Assembly (NCBI RefSeq): GCF_030316845.1
Contig: NZ_JASZYS010000001.1
Location: 1 to 64,000 of the forward strand
DNA: 64,000 nucleotides
Direction of reading: 5' to 3'
Origin: Variovorax davisae
GTDB lineage: Bacteria; Pseudomonadota; Gammaproteobacteria; Burkholderiales; Burkholderiaceae_C
Part shown: piece by piece, positions 16,557 to 25,434 of the stretch
Layout of the letters: every line of letters starts with the position of its first letter
Numbering within the stretch: the first letter of the stretch is position 1
Notes under the pieces: generated by a model
Seen by the model: the letters and a program-made list of their open reading frames with translations, nothing else
Told to the model about the DNA's origin: nothing
The model's database searches: none
Translations under genes and position numbers: made by a program

Positions 16557-18285
16557 GGTTGTTCATCCAGTGCTGGATCAGCGTGGCGACCAGCTTGGGA
16601 TCCTGTTCGGCGAGTTGATGGGCATAGTCGAGGTCGGCCTTCTGGCGCAGGGCCTCGCGCTGGCGCAGGGCCTCTTCGGCCGAGATCGCCGGTTCATCGG
16701 ACTCGGGCGACGGGTCGCCGGCGGCTTCGCCGTCCGCGCCGGGTTCGACCGCGGCCGGTTCCGCAGCGGGTGGCGGCGCCAGGTGCTTGCGCAGCAGCGG
16801 CCGCAGCACCGCGAACCAGGCGAACAGGGCCAGGAAGGCGAGCAGCAGGTACTGGCCGATCGACTTGCCGAGGTCGAGGTTGTCGCGGTCGCGCCAGAAC
16901 GGCACCGCGGCGGCGGTCGGCTCCTTGTTGTCGTCCGCGAAGGCGCTGTTCACCACGTTGAGCGAATCGCCGCGGTCCTGGCTGAAGCCCATGGCTTCGC
17001 GCGCCAGGTTGCGGATCTGCTCGATCTCGACCGGGGTCAGCGCCCGCGGGCTGCTCTTGCCGGCGCCGTCGGTCGCGTCCTTGTAGTTCACCACCACCGC
17101 CACCGACAGCCGCTTGATGCCGCCGGCACCCTGCTGCACGTGGCGGATCGAGCGGTCGAGCTCGTAGTTGGTCGTGACGTCCTTGCGCGTGCTGCTCGGC
17201 CCGGTGGCTGCCGAAGTGGTCGTGCTCGCCGTGTTCGCGGCGCCCGGCGCCGCCGCCGGGGCGCCGGGCGTGCCGGGCCTGGGAGCGGTGGTGATCGGCG
17301 CGCTCGGCGTGCCCGGCGGCTGGTTCGACAGCGCCCCGGGGACGCCGCCGGGCGGCGTGCCGCCCTGCTGGTTCGATTCGCTCGACTGCTGGCTGCGCAT
17401 CGCGGCCTTGCCGGGCTCCTGGTTGGGCTTGTACTTCTCGTCGGTGTGCTCCATCACCGAGAAGTCGATGTCGGCCGCGACCTGGGCGCGCACGTTGTTG
17501 GCGCCCACGATCGGCTGCAGGATGGCCTCGATGCGGCGGATGTAGCCCTGCTCGATTTCCTGCACGTACTTGAGCTGGCTCACGTCCAGGCCGCGCGCGC
17601 TGCTGTTGGCCGCCGACAGCAGGTTGCCGCGCTGGTCGACCACCGTGACGCTCTTGGGGTCGAGTTCCGGCACGCTGCTGGAGATCATGTGGACGATGGC
17701 GCTGACCTGGCCCTCGTCGATGCTGCGGCCGCGCTGCAGGGTCAGCACCACCGACGCCGAAGGCTTCTTCTGCTCGCGCACGAACAGCGAGGGCTTGGGC
17801 AGGGCGAGGTGGACCCGGGCCGACTCCACCGTGCCGACCGATTCGATCGAGCGCGCGAGCTCGCCTTCGAGAGCGCGCTGGTAGTTGACCTGCTCGGCGA
17901 ACTGGCTGGTGCCGAACTTCTGGTTGTCCATCAGTTCGAAGCCGACGCCGCCGGCCTTGGGCAGGCCCTGGGCCGCCAGCTTGAGCCGGACCTCGGGCAC
18001 CTTGTCGCCGGCGATCAGGATCGCGCCGCCGCCCTCGGCGAACTTGTAGGGCACGTTCATCTGCTGCAGCGACGCGATGATCGCGCCGCCGTCGCGGTCC
18101 GACACGTTGGTGTAGAGCACCTTGTAGTCGGGGCCGCGGTTCATCAGCGTGAACGCGGCGGCGGCGGTCACCAGCGCGGCCGCGCCGATGATCATCGGCA
18201 GCTTGGGCTGGGCGCGCAGGCGCTCGAGCAGCGGAGGCAGCGTGGACGCCGCGGGCGCGGCGATCGCGGGGGCCGTCGCGCTCAT
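16546..18285 (-). CDS. fliF: Flagellar MS-ring protein FliF
   Basis: A 579-residue protein that forms the MS-ring, the first structure of the basal body. There is a membrane segment near residues 30-50 and another near 455-475 (YLLLAFLALFAWFAVL). Between them are the ring-building motifs with the YccJ/FliF stretch (FAEQVNYQRALEGELARSI, VRVHLALP-type block), and a long Pro/Gly/Ala-rich variable loop at about 290-360. The C-terminal helix that binds FliG is at 550-579. It is the first gene of the minus-strand operon and is divergent from fliE across 280 bases. Confidence 0.96.
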   Translation of the reverse strand: MSATAPAIAAPAASTLPPLLERLRAQPKLPMIIGAAALVTAAAAFTLMNRGPDYKVLYTNVSDRDGGAIIASLQQMNVPYKFAEGGGAILIAGDKVPEVRLKLAAQGLPKAGGVGFELMDNQKFGTSQFAEQVNYQRALEGELARSIESVGTVESARVHLALPKPSLFVREQKKPSASVVLTLQRGRSIDEGQVSAIVHMISSSVPELDPKSVTVVDQRGNLLSAANSSARGLDVSQLKYVQEIEQGYIRRIEAILQPIVGANNVRAQVAADIDFSVMEHTDEKYKPNQEPGKAAMRSQQSSESNQQGGTPPGGVPGALSNQPPGTPSAPITTAPRPGTPGAPAAAPGAANTASTTTSAATGPSSTRKDVTTNYELDRSIRHVQQGAGGIKRLSVAVVVNYKDATDGAGKSSPRALTPVEIEQIRNLAREAMGFSQDRGDSLNVVNSAFADDNKEPTAAAVPFWRDRDNLDLGKSIGQYLLLAFLALFAWFAVLRPLLRKHLAPPPAAEPAAVEPGADGEAAGDPSPESDEPAISAEEALRQREALRQKADLDYAHQLAEQDPKLVATLIQHWMNNHDQ

Positions 18286-18565
18286 GGGCGAATCCCCGCC
18301 ATGGCCGGTGCGCCGGGACGGTGCGTGGTCATGCAGAGGGAGAGGTTTTGTTGTTCAGAGGTCATGCCGTAGGCCGTTGAAGTCGTCAGCGGGCTTGTCG
18401 TTTCGCGGTTGATTGTGAGCAGCCGTAACAAATTCGATGGACCGAACAACGGTGGGTTTAGCCGTCTGTTGGCTGCTTGTATCGGGGTCTTCCCTTGCTA
18501 CGCTGAAAGGACGACGGAGCGCCTGGGCGCTTCTATAGCAACACCAAAGTAATCAAAGGAAAGCC
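18286..18565. promoter_or_regulatory. Divergent promoter region fliF / fliE
   Basis: A 280-base region between divergent fliF and fliE, AT-richer than the flanks at 18400-18560. It must hold promoters for both units. FlhDC control is expected for early flagellar operons, but I could not place an FlhDC box with confidence. A short dyad, AGCGCC-TG-GGCGCT (18518-18531), lies in the fliE leader, and AAAGGAAAG serves as the fliE ribosome site. No sigma-28 consensus is present. Confidence 0.45.
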
Positions 18566-18883
18566 ATGTCGATCACCGCCATCGAATCCGTCCTGCAGCA
18601 GATGCGGGCCACCGCCGTGCAGGCCGGGTTCTCGCCCGCCGCCGCCGCGCCCGCCGAGAGCGGGGGCTTCGCGGCCGAACTCAAGCGCTCGCTGGACAGC
18701 ATCAGCGGCGCCCAGACCAAGGCCTACGGCCAGGCCGAATCCTTCGAACTGGGCAAGCCCGGCATCGCCCTGAACGACGTCATGGTCGACCTGCAGAAGG
18801 CCAACGTGGCGTTCCAGACCGGGCTGCAGGTGCGCAACCGGCTGGTGAGCGCCTATCAGGAAGTGATGAACCTGCCGGCTTGA
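18566..18883 (+). CDS. fliE: Flagellar hook-basal body protein FliE
   Basis: A 105-residue rod-base protein connecting the MS-ring to the rod. The central and C-terminal part carries the FliE signature KPGIALNDVMVDLQKANVAF and then QVRNRLVSAYQEVMNLPA. Length is standard. It is a single gene on the plus strand, divergent from fliF. The fliC promoter lies 50 bases past its stop. Confidence 0.95.
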   Translation: MSITAIESVLQQMRATAVQAGFSPAAAAPAESGGFAAELKRSLDSISGAQTKAYGQAESFELGKPGIALNDVMVDLQKANVAFQTGLQVRNRLVSAYQEVMNLPA

Positions 18884-18932
18884 GCCGCCGGGGTCGTGAA
18901 CCGGGGGCTGGCGATTTTTTGTGCCGGGTCCC

Positions 18933-18959
18933 TAAATGTTTCAAAGGGTGTGCCGATAA
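18933..18959 (+). promoter_or_regulatory. Sigma-28 (FliA) promoter for fliC
   Basis: A perfect match to the class-3 flagellar consensus: TAAA at 18933-18936, a 15-base spacer, GCCGATAA at 18952-18959. Transcription would start near 18966, giving a leader of about 90 bases before fliC. The cognate sigma factor is encoded at 42299. Confidence 0.93.
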
Positions 18960-19057
18960 CTGAACCAACGGTGGCCTGAGTCTCACGGTGAGAGAAGGTC
19001 CAACGTTACGGCCAGAGGCCGGAAGTAGTCCACAACCTTTGTAAACAGGAGTCGAGC

Positions 19058-20707
19058 ATGGCGCAAGTCATCAATACCAACAGTCTCTCGCTGCTCACGC
19101 AGAACAACCTCAACAAGTCGCAATCGTCGCTGAACACCGCGATCGAGCGTCTGTCGTCCGGCATGCGCATCAACAGCGCGAAGGACGATGCCGCCGGCCA
19201 GGCCATCGCGAACCGCTTCACGGCCAACATCAAGGGCCTGACGCAAGCATCGCGCAACGCCAACGACGGCATCTCGATCGCTCAAACGACCGAAGGCGCG
19301 CTGACCGAAGTCAACAACAACCTGCAACGCGTTCGCGAACTGTCGGTGCAAGCCGCCACGGGCACGAACTCGCAGAGCGACCTGGACTCGATCCAGGGTG
19401 AAATCACGCAGCGCCTCGACGAAATCAACCGCGTCTCGGAACAGACCCAGTTCAACGGCGTGAAGGTCCTCTCGGCCGACGCCGGCAAGCTGACGGTGCA
19501 AGTCGGTGCCAACGACGGTGAAACCATCGACATCGACCTGCAAGAGATCAGCGCCAAGACGCTGGGCCTCGACGGCTTCAACGTCAACGGCAAGGGCTCG
19601 GCCAACAAGACCGCGACCGAATCGGATCTCCTGGTCGCAGGCTGGAACAAGGGCGCGACGACCAACGGCGCCACGGCCTACACGAAGGGCACCACCGCCG
19701 CCACGGCCAACGACGTGCTCGGCAAGATGCAGGACAAGGGCACCGTGGCGGTCGGCAATGCCACCTACACCTACAGCGCCGCATCGAAGAGCTACACGGT
19801 CGCCGAAACGGGCCGCAGCGGCTCCGCGCTGACCGACTCGCTGAAGCCGCCGGCCGGCCAGAGCTACTCGGCCACCGTGACCCTGGGCGGCAAGGCGACC
19901 GACATCAAGATCGACAGCTCCGGTGGCATCACCGCAGCCGACGGCTCGGCACTGTTCGTCGACGCCACCGACGGCAACCTGACGCCGACCGACAACGGCG
20001 GCACCGCCGTCGCTGCGACCGTCTCGTCGCTGACTCAGGCCATGGCGACCGCCGGCGACACGATCAAGCTCAACAACACGGGCACCGTGTTCACGGCCAC
20101 GGCGACCGCCGGCACGATGGACGTCAAGGGCGAGCCCGCAGCGGCCTCGACGGTCAACGCACTGGTCAACACGCTCGCGGCAGCCGCCACGATCGACATC
20201 GACGGCGCCGCCGGCGGCACCGTTGCCTACACCGTGGCGCAAACCACGGGTGCCGTCTCGAACGGTGCCGCGCAGTTCGTCGACATCAGCGGCACGCTCA
20301 CCGCCGCCACGTCGGAAACGATCACGATGCAGCAAAACGGCGTCGTGACCGACAGCAAGGCGAACACGGTCTACGCGGACTCGGCCAAGGTCGGCAAGCT
20401 GACCACCAACGCGGTCAGCAACACCACCGCGACGGCCGACCCGCTCGCCGCCATCGACTCCGCCCTGTCGAAGGTCGACAAGCTGCGCAGCTCGCTGGGT
20501 GCGGTGCAGAACCGTTTCGACTCGACGATCGCCAACCTCGGCACCACCATCACCAACCTGTCCTCGTCGCGCTCGCGCATCGAAGACGCGGACTACGCGG
20601 TGGAAGTGTCGAACATGACGCGCGCCCAGATCCTGCAGCAAGCCGGTACCTCGGTGCTGGCCCAGGCCAACCAGACCACGCAAGGCGTGCTGTCCCTCCT
20701 GCGTTGA
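19058..20707 (+). CDS. fliC: Flagellin FliC
   Basis: A 549-residue filament subunit. The N-terminal D0/D1 (residues 1-165: MAQVINTNSLSLLTQNNL, SSLNTAIERLSSGMRINSAK, RFTANIKGLTQASRNANDG) and C-terminal D1/D0 (about 470-549, ending TTQGVLSLLR) are highly conserved. The middle (about 180-450) is a Thr/Ala/Gly-rich variable domain that forms the filament surface. Codon use (more CAA, GAA and ACG) differs from neighbouring genes, as expected for a highly expressed gene. It has its own sigma-28 promoter and strong hairpins after the stop. The ribosome site is AGGAG upstream of ATG 19058. Confidence 0.97.
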   Translation: MAQVINTNSLSLLTQNNLNKSQSSLNTAIERLSSGMRINSAKDDAAGQAIANRFTANIKGLTQASRNANDGISIAQTTEGALTEVNNNLQRVRELSVQAATGTNSQSDLDSIQGEITQRLDEINRVSEQTQFNGVKVLSADAGKLTVQVGANDGETIDIDLQEISAKTLGLDGFNVNGKGSANKTATESDLLVAGWNKGATTNGATAYTKGTTAATANDVLGKMQDKGTVAVGNATYTYSAASKSYTVAETGRSGSALTDSLKPPAGQSYSATVTLGGKATDIKIDSSGGITAADGSALFVDATDGNLTPTDNGGTAVAATVSSLTQAMATAGDTIKLNNTGTVFTATATAGTMDVKGEPAAASTVNALVNTLAAAATIDIDGAAGGTVAYTVAQTTGAVSNGAAQFVDISGTLTAATSETITMQQNGVVTDSKANTVYADSAKVGKLTTNAVSNTTATADPLAAIDSALSKVDKLRSSLGAVQNRFDSTIANLGTTITNLSSSRSRIEDADYAVEVSNMTRAQILQQAGTSVLAQANQTTQGVLSLLR

Positions 20708-20733
20708 TCAACTAACCGTCAATGAAAGGAATG

Positions 20734-20763
20734 CCAGGTCCCTCCCGCAAGGGAAGGTCCTGG
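20734..20763 (+). terminator. GNRA-looped hairpin after fliC
   Basis: A 13-base-pair stem with two mismatches closed by a GCAA tetraloop, starting 27 bases after the fliC stop. No T-run follows, so it may act as a Rho-assisted terminator or as a 3' stabiliser of the fliC message instead of a classical intrinsic terminator. Confidence 0.55.
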
Positions 20764-20787
20764 CGGCGCCAGGCCTCGCGGCCTGCG

Positions 20788-20830
20788 CTGTGCTCTGCGG
20801 CCATGCCCGCGGCGAGGCCCCAGAGCACAG
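20788..20830 (+). terminator. Second strong stem-loop between fliC and flaG
   Basis: A perfect 10-bp stem (CTGTGCTCTG at 20788-20797, CAGAGCACAG at 20821-20830) closes a 23-base GC-rich loop that can itself pair further. It lies 26 bases before flaG. With the preceding hairpin it probably separates abundant fliC mRNA from the downstream flaG-fliD genes. Confidence 0.55.
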
Positions 20831-20856
20831 CGAACCCCGCAACCAAGGTGGAAAAG

Positions 20857-21210
20857 ATGTCGAACCCGCTTGCCCCGATTCCCGCGAAGGACAACCCATG
20901 GACGCAGCTGCTTGCCGGTCGCGCCACGGGTGCCGCCGCCGGTGCGGCGGCCGCGGACGAGGCGGCGCAGCCGGTCGAGGAAGCGACGCCGGCGCAGATC
21001 GAGACCGCGGTGCAGGCGGTCAATGCCTCGCTGGAAACGCGTTCGATCAGCCTGCAGTTCGAGATCGACAAGGACACCGACAAGGTCATCGTCAAGGTGG
21101 TCGACCAGACCAACGGCGTGGTGATCCGCCAGATCCCGACCGAGGAAGTGGTTCGCATCGCGAAGGTCATGGGCGAGGCGCCCGGGATGCTGGTGAGCCA
21201 GCAGGCTTGA
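20857..21210 (+). CDS. flaG: Flagellar protein FlaG
   Basis: A 117-residue protein of the FlaG family, which influences filament length and is usually found between fliC and fliD, as here. The conserved C-terminal part (about residues 55-115) reads RSISLQFEIDKDTDKVIVKV and then GVVIRQIPTEEVVRIAKVM. The N-terminus is Ala-rich. ATG 20857 is used because an AAGGTGG ribosome site precedes it; the longer upstream frame runs through the hairpins. Confidence 0.9.
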   Translation: MSNPLAPIPAKDNPWTQLLAGRATGAAAGAAAADEAAQPVEEATPAQIETAVQAVNASLETRSISLQFEIDKDTDKVIVKVVDQTNGVVIRQIPTEEVVRIAKVMGEAPGMLVSQQA

Positions 21211-21253
21211 GCCGGGTCTTCTCTCTTCACACGTAATTCAGGAAAGCAACAAG

Positions 21254-22705
21254 ATGGCAACGATCACCAGCCTGGGCGTCGGCTCCAACCTCGACCTGGC
21301 CACCCTGCTCACCCAGCTCCAGACGGCGGAGAGCCAGCCGCTGGTGGCCCTCGAGGCGAAGGCGAAGAGCTACACCAGCAAGCTGTCGGCCTATGGCACC
21401 TTGCAAAGCGCGCTCGGCGTGCTGCAGACCGCCGCCAAGAAGCTGTCGGACCCGGCGCTGTTCCAGACGGTCACCGGCACCCCGACCGTGAGCGGCATCC
21501 TGGCCGCCACGTCCAACGACGCCAGCTCGGCCGGCAACTACAGCATCACGGTGTCGCAGCTGGCGCAGTCGCAGTCGGCGATCGCGGCCGGGCAGGCGAG
21601 CACCACGGTCCCGATCGGCAGCGGCAAGATCACGATCGACTTCGGCACCGTCACCGGCGGCACGCTGGACCCGGCAACCGGCAAGTACAGCGGCGCCAGC
21701 TTCGCCGCCGACACCTCGCGGGTGGCCAAGCCGATCACCATCGACGCCAGCAACAACACGCTGGCCGGCATCCGCGATGCGATCAACGGGGCCGATGCCG
21801 GGGTCACGGCCAGCATCGTCAACGACGGCAGCGGCATGCCCAATCGGCTGGTGCTGGTGTCGACCCAGACCGGCGAGGCTTCGAGCATGCGGATCTCGGT
21901 GGACGGCGACGCGGCCCTGCAGAACCTGCTGGGCAACGACCCGGCCGGCACCCAGAACCTGCAGCAGACCGTGGCGGCCCAGAACGCCAAGCTCACGGTC
22001 AACGGGATCGCGATCACCAGCGCCAGCAACACGGTCAAGGAAGCGATCCAGGGCAGCACGCTGACGCTGGTGAACACCGGCACGACCGGCTTGTCGATGA
22101 AGGCCAACACCAGCTCGGTGACGACCGCGATCAACGATTTCGTCAAGGCCTACAACAGCCTGCAGAGCACGGCGACCACCCTGACCGCCTATGACGCCGA
22201 CACCAAGACCGGTGCCGCGCTGATGGGCGACTCGACCCTGCGCAACCTCCAGACCCGCATCCGCCAGGCGCTCACGACGCCGCAGGCCGGCGGCACCGAC
22301 GGCTTCAAGGTGCTGACCGAGATCGGCGTCAGCTTCCAGAAGGACGGCACGCTGGCGGTCGACTCGACCAAGCTCGACAAGGCACTCAGCAGCAACCTGG
22401 AAGGCGTGTCGAAGCTCTTCGCCAGCGCCACCGGCAGCACCGCCGGCTACGGCAAGCAGATCGACGCCCTGGTGACCGACCTCAACAGCACCGGCGGCTC
22501 GCTCAAGGTGGCCTCGGATGGCGTCACGGCGACGATCAAGCAGCTCGACGAGCAGTACGACGCGATGCAGACGCGGGTCGACGACACGGTGGCGCGCTAC
22601 CGCACGCAGTTCAACCAGCTCGACGTCCTGGTCAACAGCATGAACAGCACGATGAGCTACCTGAAGCAGCAGTTCGATGCGATGAACGCCAGCGCCAGCA
22701 GCTAA
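21254..22705 (+). CDS. fliD: Flagellar filament capping protein FliD
   Basis: A 483-residue cap protein that folds flagellin at the filament tip. The N-terminal FliD_N region has ITSLGVGSNLDLATLLTQL and ALEAKAKSYTSKLSAYG. The central domain has GNYSITVSQLAQSQSAIAAG, and the C-terminal FliD_C region has AINDFVKAYNSLQSTAT and ends with the coiled-coil tail (RYRTQFNQLDVLVNSMN). Length is normal. fliS follows after 22 bases. Confidence 0.96.
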   Translation: MATITSLGVGSNLDLATLLTQLQTAESQPLVALEAKAKSYTSKLSAYGTLQSALGVLQTAAKKLSDPALFQTVTGTPTVSGILAATSNDASSAGNYSITVSQLAQSQSAIAAGQASTTVPIGSGKITIDFGTVTGGTLDPATGKYSGASFAADTSRVAKPITIDASNNTLAGIRDAINGADAGVTASIVNDGSGMPNRLVLVSTQTGEASSMRISVDGDAALQNLLGNDPAGTQNLQQTVAAQNAKLTVNGIAITSASNTVKEAIQGSTLTLVNTGTTGLSMKANTSSVTTAINDFVKAYNSLQSTATTLTAYDADTKTGAALMGDSTLRNLQTRIRQALTTPQAGGTDGFKVLTEIGVSFQKDGTLAVDSTKLDKALSSNLEGVSKLFASATGSTAGYGKQIDALVTDLNSTGGSLKVASDGVTATIKQLDEQYDAMQTRVDDTVARYRTQFNQLDVLVNSMNSTMSYLKQQFDAMNASASS

Positions 22706-22727
22706 CACCCTTCACGGAAAGCCGTCG

Positions 22728-23150
22728 ATGTACACACCCCACACCTTCAGGACCGGCGCCGGCGCCTATGCGCGCGTCGGCGTGGAAACAGGCGTCATGA
22801 GCGCCTCGCCGCACCAGCTGATCTGCATGCTGTTCGACGGCGCCCGGTCGACCATCGGCATGGCCCGCCACCACATGTCGACGGGCGACATCGGCCCCAA
22901 GGGTCAGGCGATCTCCAAGGCGGTCGACATCGTCGACAACGGCCTCAAGGCGGCGCTCGACGCCAAGGCCGCGGGCCCCGAAGGCGAGGCCCTGGTGGCC
23001 AACCTGTCGGCGCTCTACGGCTACATCATCCAGCGGCTGCTGCAGGCCAACCTGCGCAACGACACGCAGGCGCTCGACGAGGCCGACGCGCTGCTCGAAA
23101 ACATCGCATCGGCATGGCGCGAGATCGAAGCCGGCCCGGCGCGCGCCTGA
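22728..23150 (+). CDS. fliS: Flagellin export chaperone FliS
   Basis: A 140-residue four-helix chaperone that binds the C-terminus of flagellin before export. Signature segments are YARVGVETGVMSASPHQLI, LICMLFDGARSTIGMARHHM and AISKAVDIVDNGLKAALD. It sits between fliD and the fliT-like gene, the usual order. Confidence 0.94.
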   Translation: MYTPHTFRTGAGAYARVGVETGVMSASPHQLICMLFDGARSTIGMARHHMSTGDIGPKGQAISKAVDIVDNGLKAALDAKAAGPEGEALVANLSALYGYIIQRLLQANLRNDTQALDEADALLENIASAWREIEAGPARA

Positions 23151-23182
23151 CGCGCGCCCGAACAACGACACAAGGGAACACC

Positions 23183-23515
23183 ATGGCGACCAGGAGTGAA
23201 GTCGTGCATTGCTACGGGCAGCTGGCCTCGGGCGTTGCGCTCATGGCGGAACTGGCCCGCTCCAAGGAGTGGGGCCGGCTGCCGGCGCTCGAGGAGCAAT
23301 GCGCCGCGATCGTCGAACGACTCAAGGTGCTGGTGCCGCTCGAAGCGCTGGAGCCGAGCCAGTTCGACGAAGCGCTGCGCTTGATCGAGCGCATCCGCGT
23401 CGACCAGGACGAGGTCTGCGGGCTGGTCAAGCCGCAGATCGAACAACTGCTCACCCGCATGGGTTACCTGCATCAGCAGCGCAACCTGGGCAAGGCCTAC
23501 GGGCCGCCGCACTGA
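23183..23515 (+). CDS. fliT: FliT-like flagellar chaperone
   Basis: A 110-residue helical protein located where fliT is expected, directly after fliS. The sequence (YGQLASGVALMAELARSKEW, LPALEEQCAAIVERLKVL, IERIRVDQDEVCGLVKP) matches the loose FliT pattern, in which overall size and helix layout are conserved better than sequence. FliT binds FliD, and in enterobacteria it also inhibits FlhDC. The start at 23183 follows AAGGGAA. Assignment is supported mainly by context. Confidence 0.8.
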   Translation: MATRSEVVHCYGQLASGVALMAELARSKEWGRLPALEEQCAAIVERLKVLVPLEALEPSQFDEALRLIERIRVDQDEVCGLVKPQIEQLLTRMGYLHQQRNLGKAYGPPH

Positions 23516-23533
23516 GGCGAGAGCGAGCTGACC

Positions 23534-24817
23534 ATGAGCGGACTCACCGGACTCATCGATGCGCTGCTGGCCGTCAAGGCTTCGCCGCGTCTGGACGTGC
23601 TCGCGATCAAGGCCGAGGCCCAGATCGGTGCGCCCGGCGCGGTGGCGCAGGTGCTGAAGGTGGAGAACGACGTCCGCCTGCCTTCGAAGGCGGCGCTCGA
23701 CCGCGTGCTGCCGGGCGGGCCGCCCGGCCTGCCGCCGGCCGCCGCGGCCCGGCCGGCGCCCGAGGCGGAGCTGTCGGTGGCGGCGCGCGTCATCAGCGCG
23801 GTGCTGGCCGACCTCGAGTCCGATGCCGGTCCGGTGCGCGGCGCCGCCCCGGCGTGGCCGTCGCGGCAGGCGCCCTCGGCGCCGGCGCTGGCCGGCGCGC
23901 TGGCGCAGACCGTGGCCCGGAGCGGCCTGTTCTATGAATCCCACCTGCTCGAGTTCGCCGCCGGCGCGCGGCCGCTGGCCCAGCTGATGCAAGAGCCGCA
24001 GGCGCGCTGGGCGACCCCGCTGGCGGCGCAGCGCGCCGCCGAGGCGGCGCCCGTCGCAGCGGCCGCCGCGCCCGCCGCGGACGTGCCCACTTCGGAAGAA
24101 GTCGCGATCGCGGCGGCCGCCGAGGCGACGCTGGATGAAGCCGGCGCCTTGCCGCGCAGTGCCCAGCCGTCGGCCGCCACGGCCATCGTCAGCCGCGCCG
24201 CGCCGGCGGCCGCAACTGCCGCCGCCGTGGACAACGGCACGCCGGACGCCGGCCCGGCACCGACGGCCGACGCCGCCCGGCTGCAGGCGGCCTACGGACG
24301 CGGCGAGGCGCCCGCCCCGGTGCCGGCACCGGACGCGCCGGCGGCCGAACGGGTGGAGGAGGCCGGTGCCGCCCGCCATGCGGCGGCGCTCGCCCCGAAG
24401 ACCGCGGCCCCGCTGGCCGAAGTGATCCATCCCCAGGCCGTGAACCTGGTGCATCAGCAACTCGACCTGCTCGCCACGGCGGTGTTCCGCTGGAGCGGCG
24501 AGGCCTGGCCGGGCGTGGCGATGAACTGGACGCTCGAGAAGGAAGCGGCCGACCCGTCGTCCGAGGGATCGGCCGAGGACCCGCCGCAGCGGTGGTCGAC
24601 CACGGTCGCCATGAGCCTGCCCCGGCTCGGCCAGGTCGATCTCCGGCTGAGCCTGGCGGGCCCCGGCGTGCAGGCCCGGCTGGCCGCCAGCGAGGCCGGC
24701 ACGGTCGCGACCCTGCGCGCCGACGGCGGCGCGCTGGTGCAGCGCATGGAAGCCGCCGGCCTGCGCCTGCAGGATCTGCAGGTGGCGCCGATGGCGCCGG
24801 CAGGAGCTGCCTCGTGA
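23534..24817 (+). CDS. Second FliK-like hook-length control domain protein
   Basis: A 427-residue protein, Ala/Pro-rich for most of its length (about residues 50-300), with a compact C-terminal domain (about 305-415) that resembles the FliK C-terminal domain: QLDLLATAVFRWSGEAWPG, TVAMSLPRLGQVDLRLSLAG and a final AAGLRLQDLQV. The LxxxGxVxxxxxL pattern is that of Flg_hook domains. It overlaps the downstream fhlB by 4 bases (GTGA). A FliK-like protein next to an FlhB C-terminal homologue also occurs in other bacteria (for example ylqG-ylqH of Bacillus). The true ruler is probably the fliK at 11486. Confidence 0.75.
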   Translation: MSGLTGLIDALLAVKASPRLDVLAIKAEAQIGAPGAVAQVLKVENDVRLPSKAALDRVLPGGPPGLPPAAAARPAPEAELSVAARVISAVLADLESDAGPVRGAAPAWPSRQAPSAPALAGALAQTVARSGLFYESHLLEFAAGARPLAQLMQEPQARWATPLAAQRAAEAAPVAAAAAPAADVPTSEEVAIAAAAEATLDEAGALPRSAQPSAATAIVSRAAPAAATAAAVDNGTPDAGPAPTADAARLQAAYGRGEAPAPVPAPDAPAAERVEEAGAARHAAALAPKTAAPLAEVIHPQAVNLVHQQLDLLATAVFRWSGEAWPGVAMNWTLEKEAADPSSEGSAEDPPQRWSTTVAMSLPRLGQVDLRLSLAGPGVQARLAASEAGTVATLRADGGALVQRMEAAGLRLQDLQVAPMAPAGAAS

Positions 24818-25107
24818 GCACGCCCATGGACGACCGGCACAGCGCGGTGGCGCTGTCCCATGCCGACAAGAACCGGGCACCGGTGGTGGTGGCCAAGGGC
24901 TATGGCGTGGTCGCCGAATCGATCATGCGCGAGGCCCGGCAGAACGGCCTCTATGTCCATGCCTCGGCCGGCCTGGTCAAGCTGCTGATGCAGGTCAACC
25001 TCGACCAGCAGATCCCGCCCCAGCTCTACCGCGCCGTGGCCGAGGTCATGGCCTGGGTCCACGAACTCGAAGCCCGGGCGGATGTCGCCGGGGCCCCGCA
25101 GGCATGA
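24814..25107 (+). CDS. fhlB: FlhB C-terminal domain homologue (FhlB/FlhX)
   Basis: A 97-residue protein equivalent to the part of FlhB after its NPTH autocleavage site: APVVVAKGYGVVAESIMREA, GLYVHASAGLVKLLMQVNLD, IPPQLYRAVAEVMAWVHEL. It lacks the membrane domain and the NPTH site. Homologues can partly replace the FlhB cytoplasmic cleavage fragment. The GTG start at 24814 overlaps the previous stop and is preceded by AGGAG; ATG 24826 is an alternative. Full-length flhB is at 35611. Confidence 0.88.
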   Translation: MSTPMDDRHSAVALSHADKNRAPVVVAKGYGVVAESIMREARQNGLYVHASAGLVKLLMQVNLDQQIPPQLYRAVAEVMAWVHELEARADVAGAPQA

Positions 25108-25434
25108 GGCCGGCGCCGTCGATGTTTTCTAAATGATACGTTTTGTTTCAGTGTCAATGAATGTTCATTGGATTTCCAGCGAATTTTAATGATTAACACT
25201 TTGTAGTTCAATCCAATTTTTAATACTTTCTAATCATCCAATTGCACGTTCCCGCCTATTTTCACCGTAAGTAGTTTGGACTACTTTTCATTGGAGAAAC
25301 GGGCCGTTTGTAAGTCGAGTCCGACGGTACGTCAGATAAGTCTCACTTTCTGGAATGGCAGACGTTTGGGGGGGTGGAGTTGTTAGAAATTGTGTATAGA
25401 CTGCAGACTTGATTGAATGGAGTGGAGAGTGGAA
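25108..25434 (+). promoter_or_regulatory. AT-rich regulatory leader of flhDC
   Basis: This 327-base gap is much richer in A+T than the rest of the cluster. Three dyads are visible: CAATGAA-TG-TTCATTG (25155-25170), AAGTAGT-TTGG-ACTACTT (25269-25286) and AAACGG-G-CCGTTT (25297-25309). There is also a run of seven G at 25368-25374 and a TATAGA (25395-25400) that could be a -10 but has no good -35, as in activator-dependent promoters. This is where inputs to the flagellar master switch would act. Confidence 0.6.

Noticed and set aside
25395..25400. TATAGA as a sigma-70 promoter of flhDC
   Set aside because: No acceptable -35 lies 16-18 bases upstream; mentioned only inside the leader entry.
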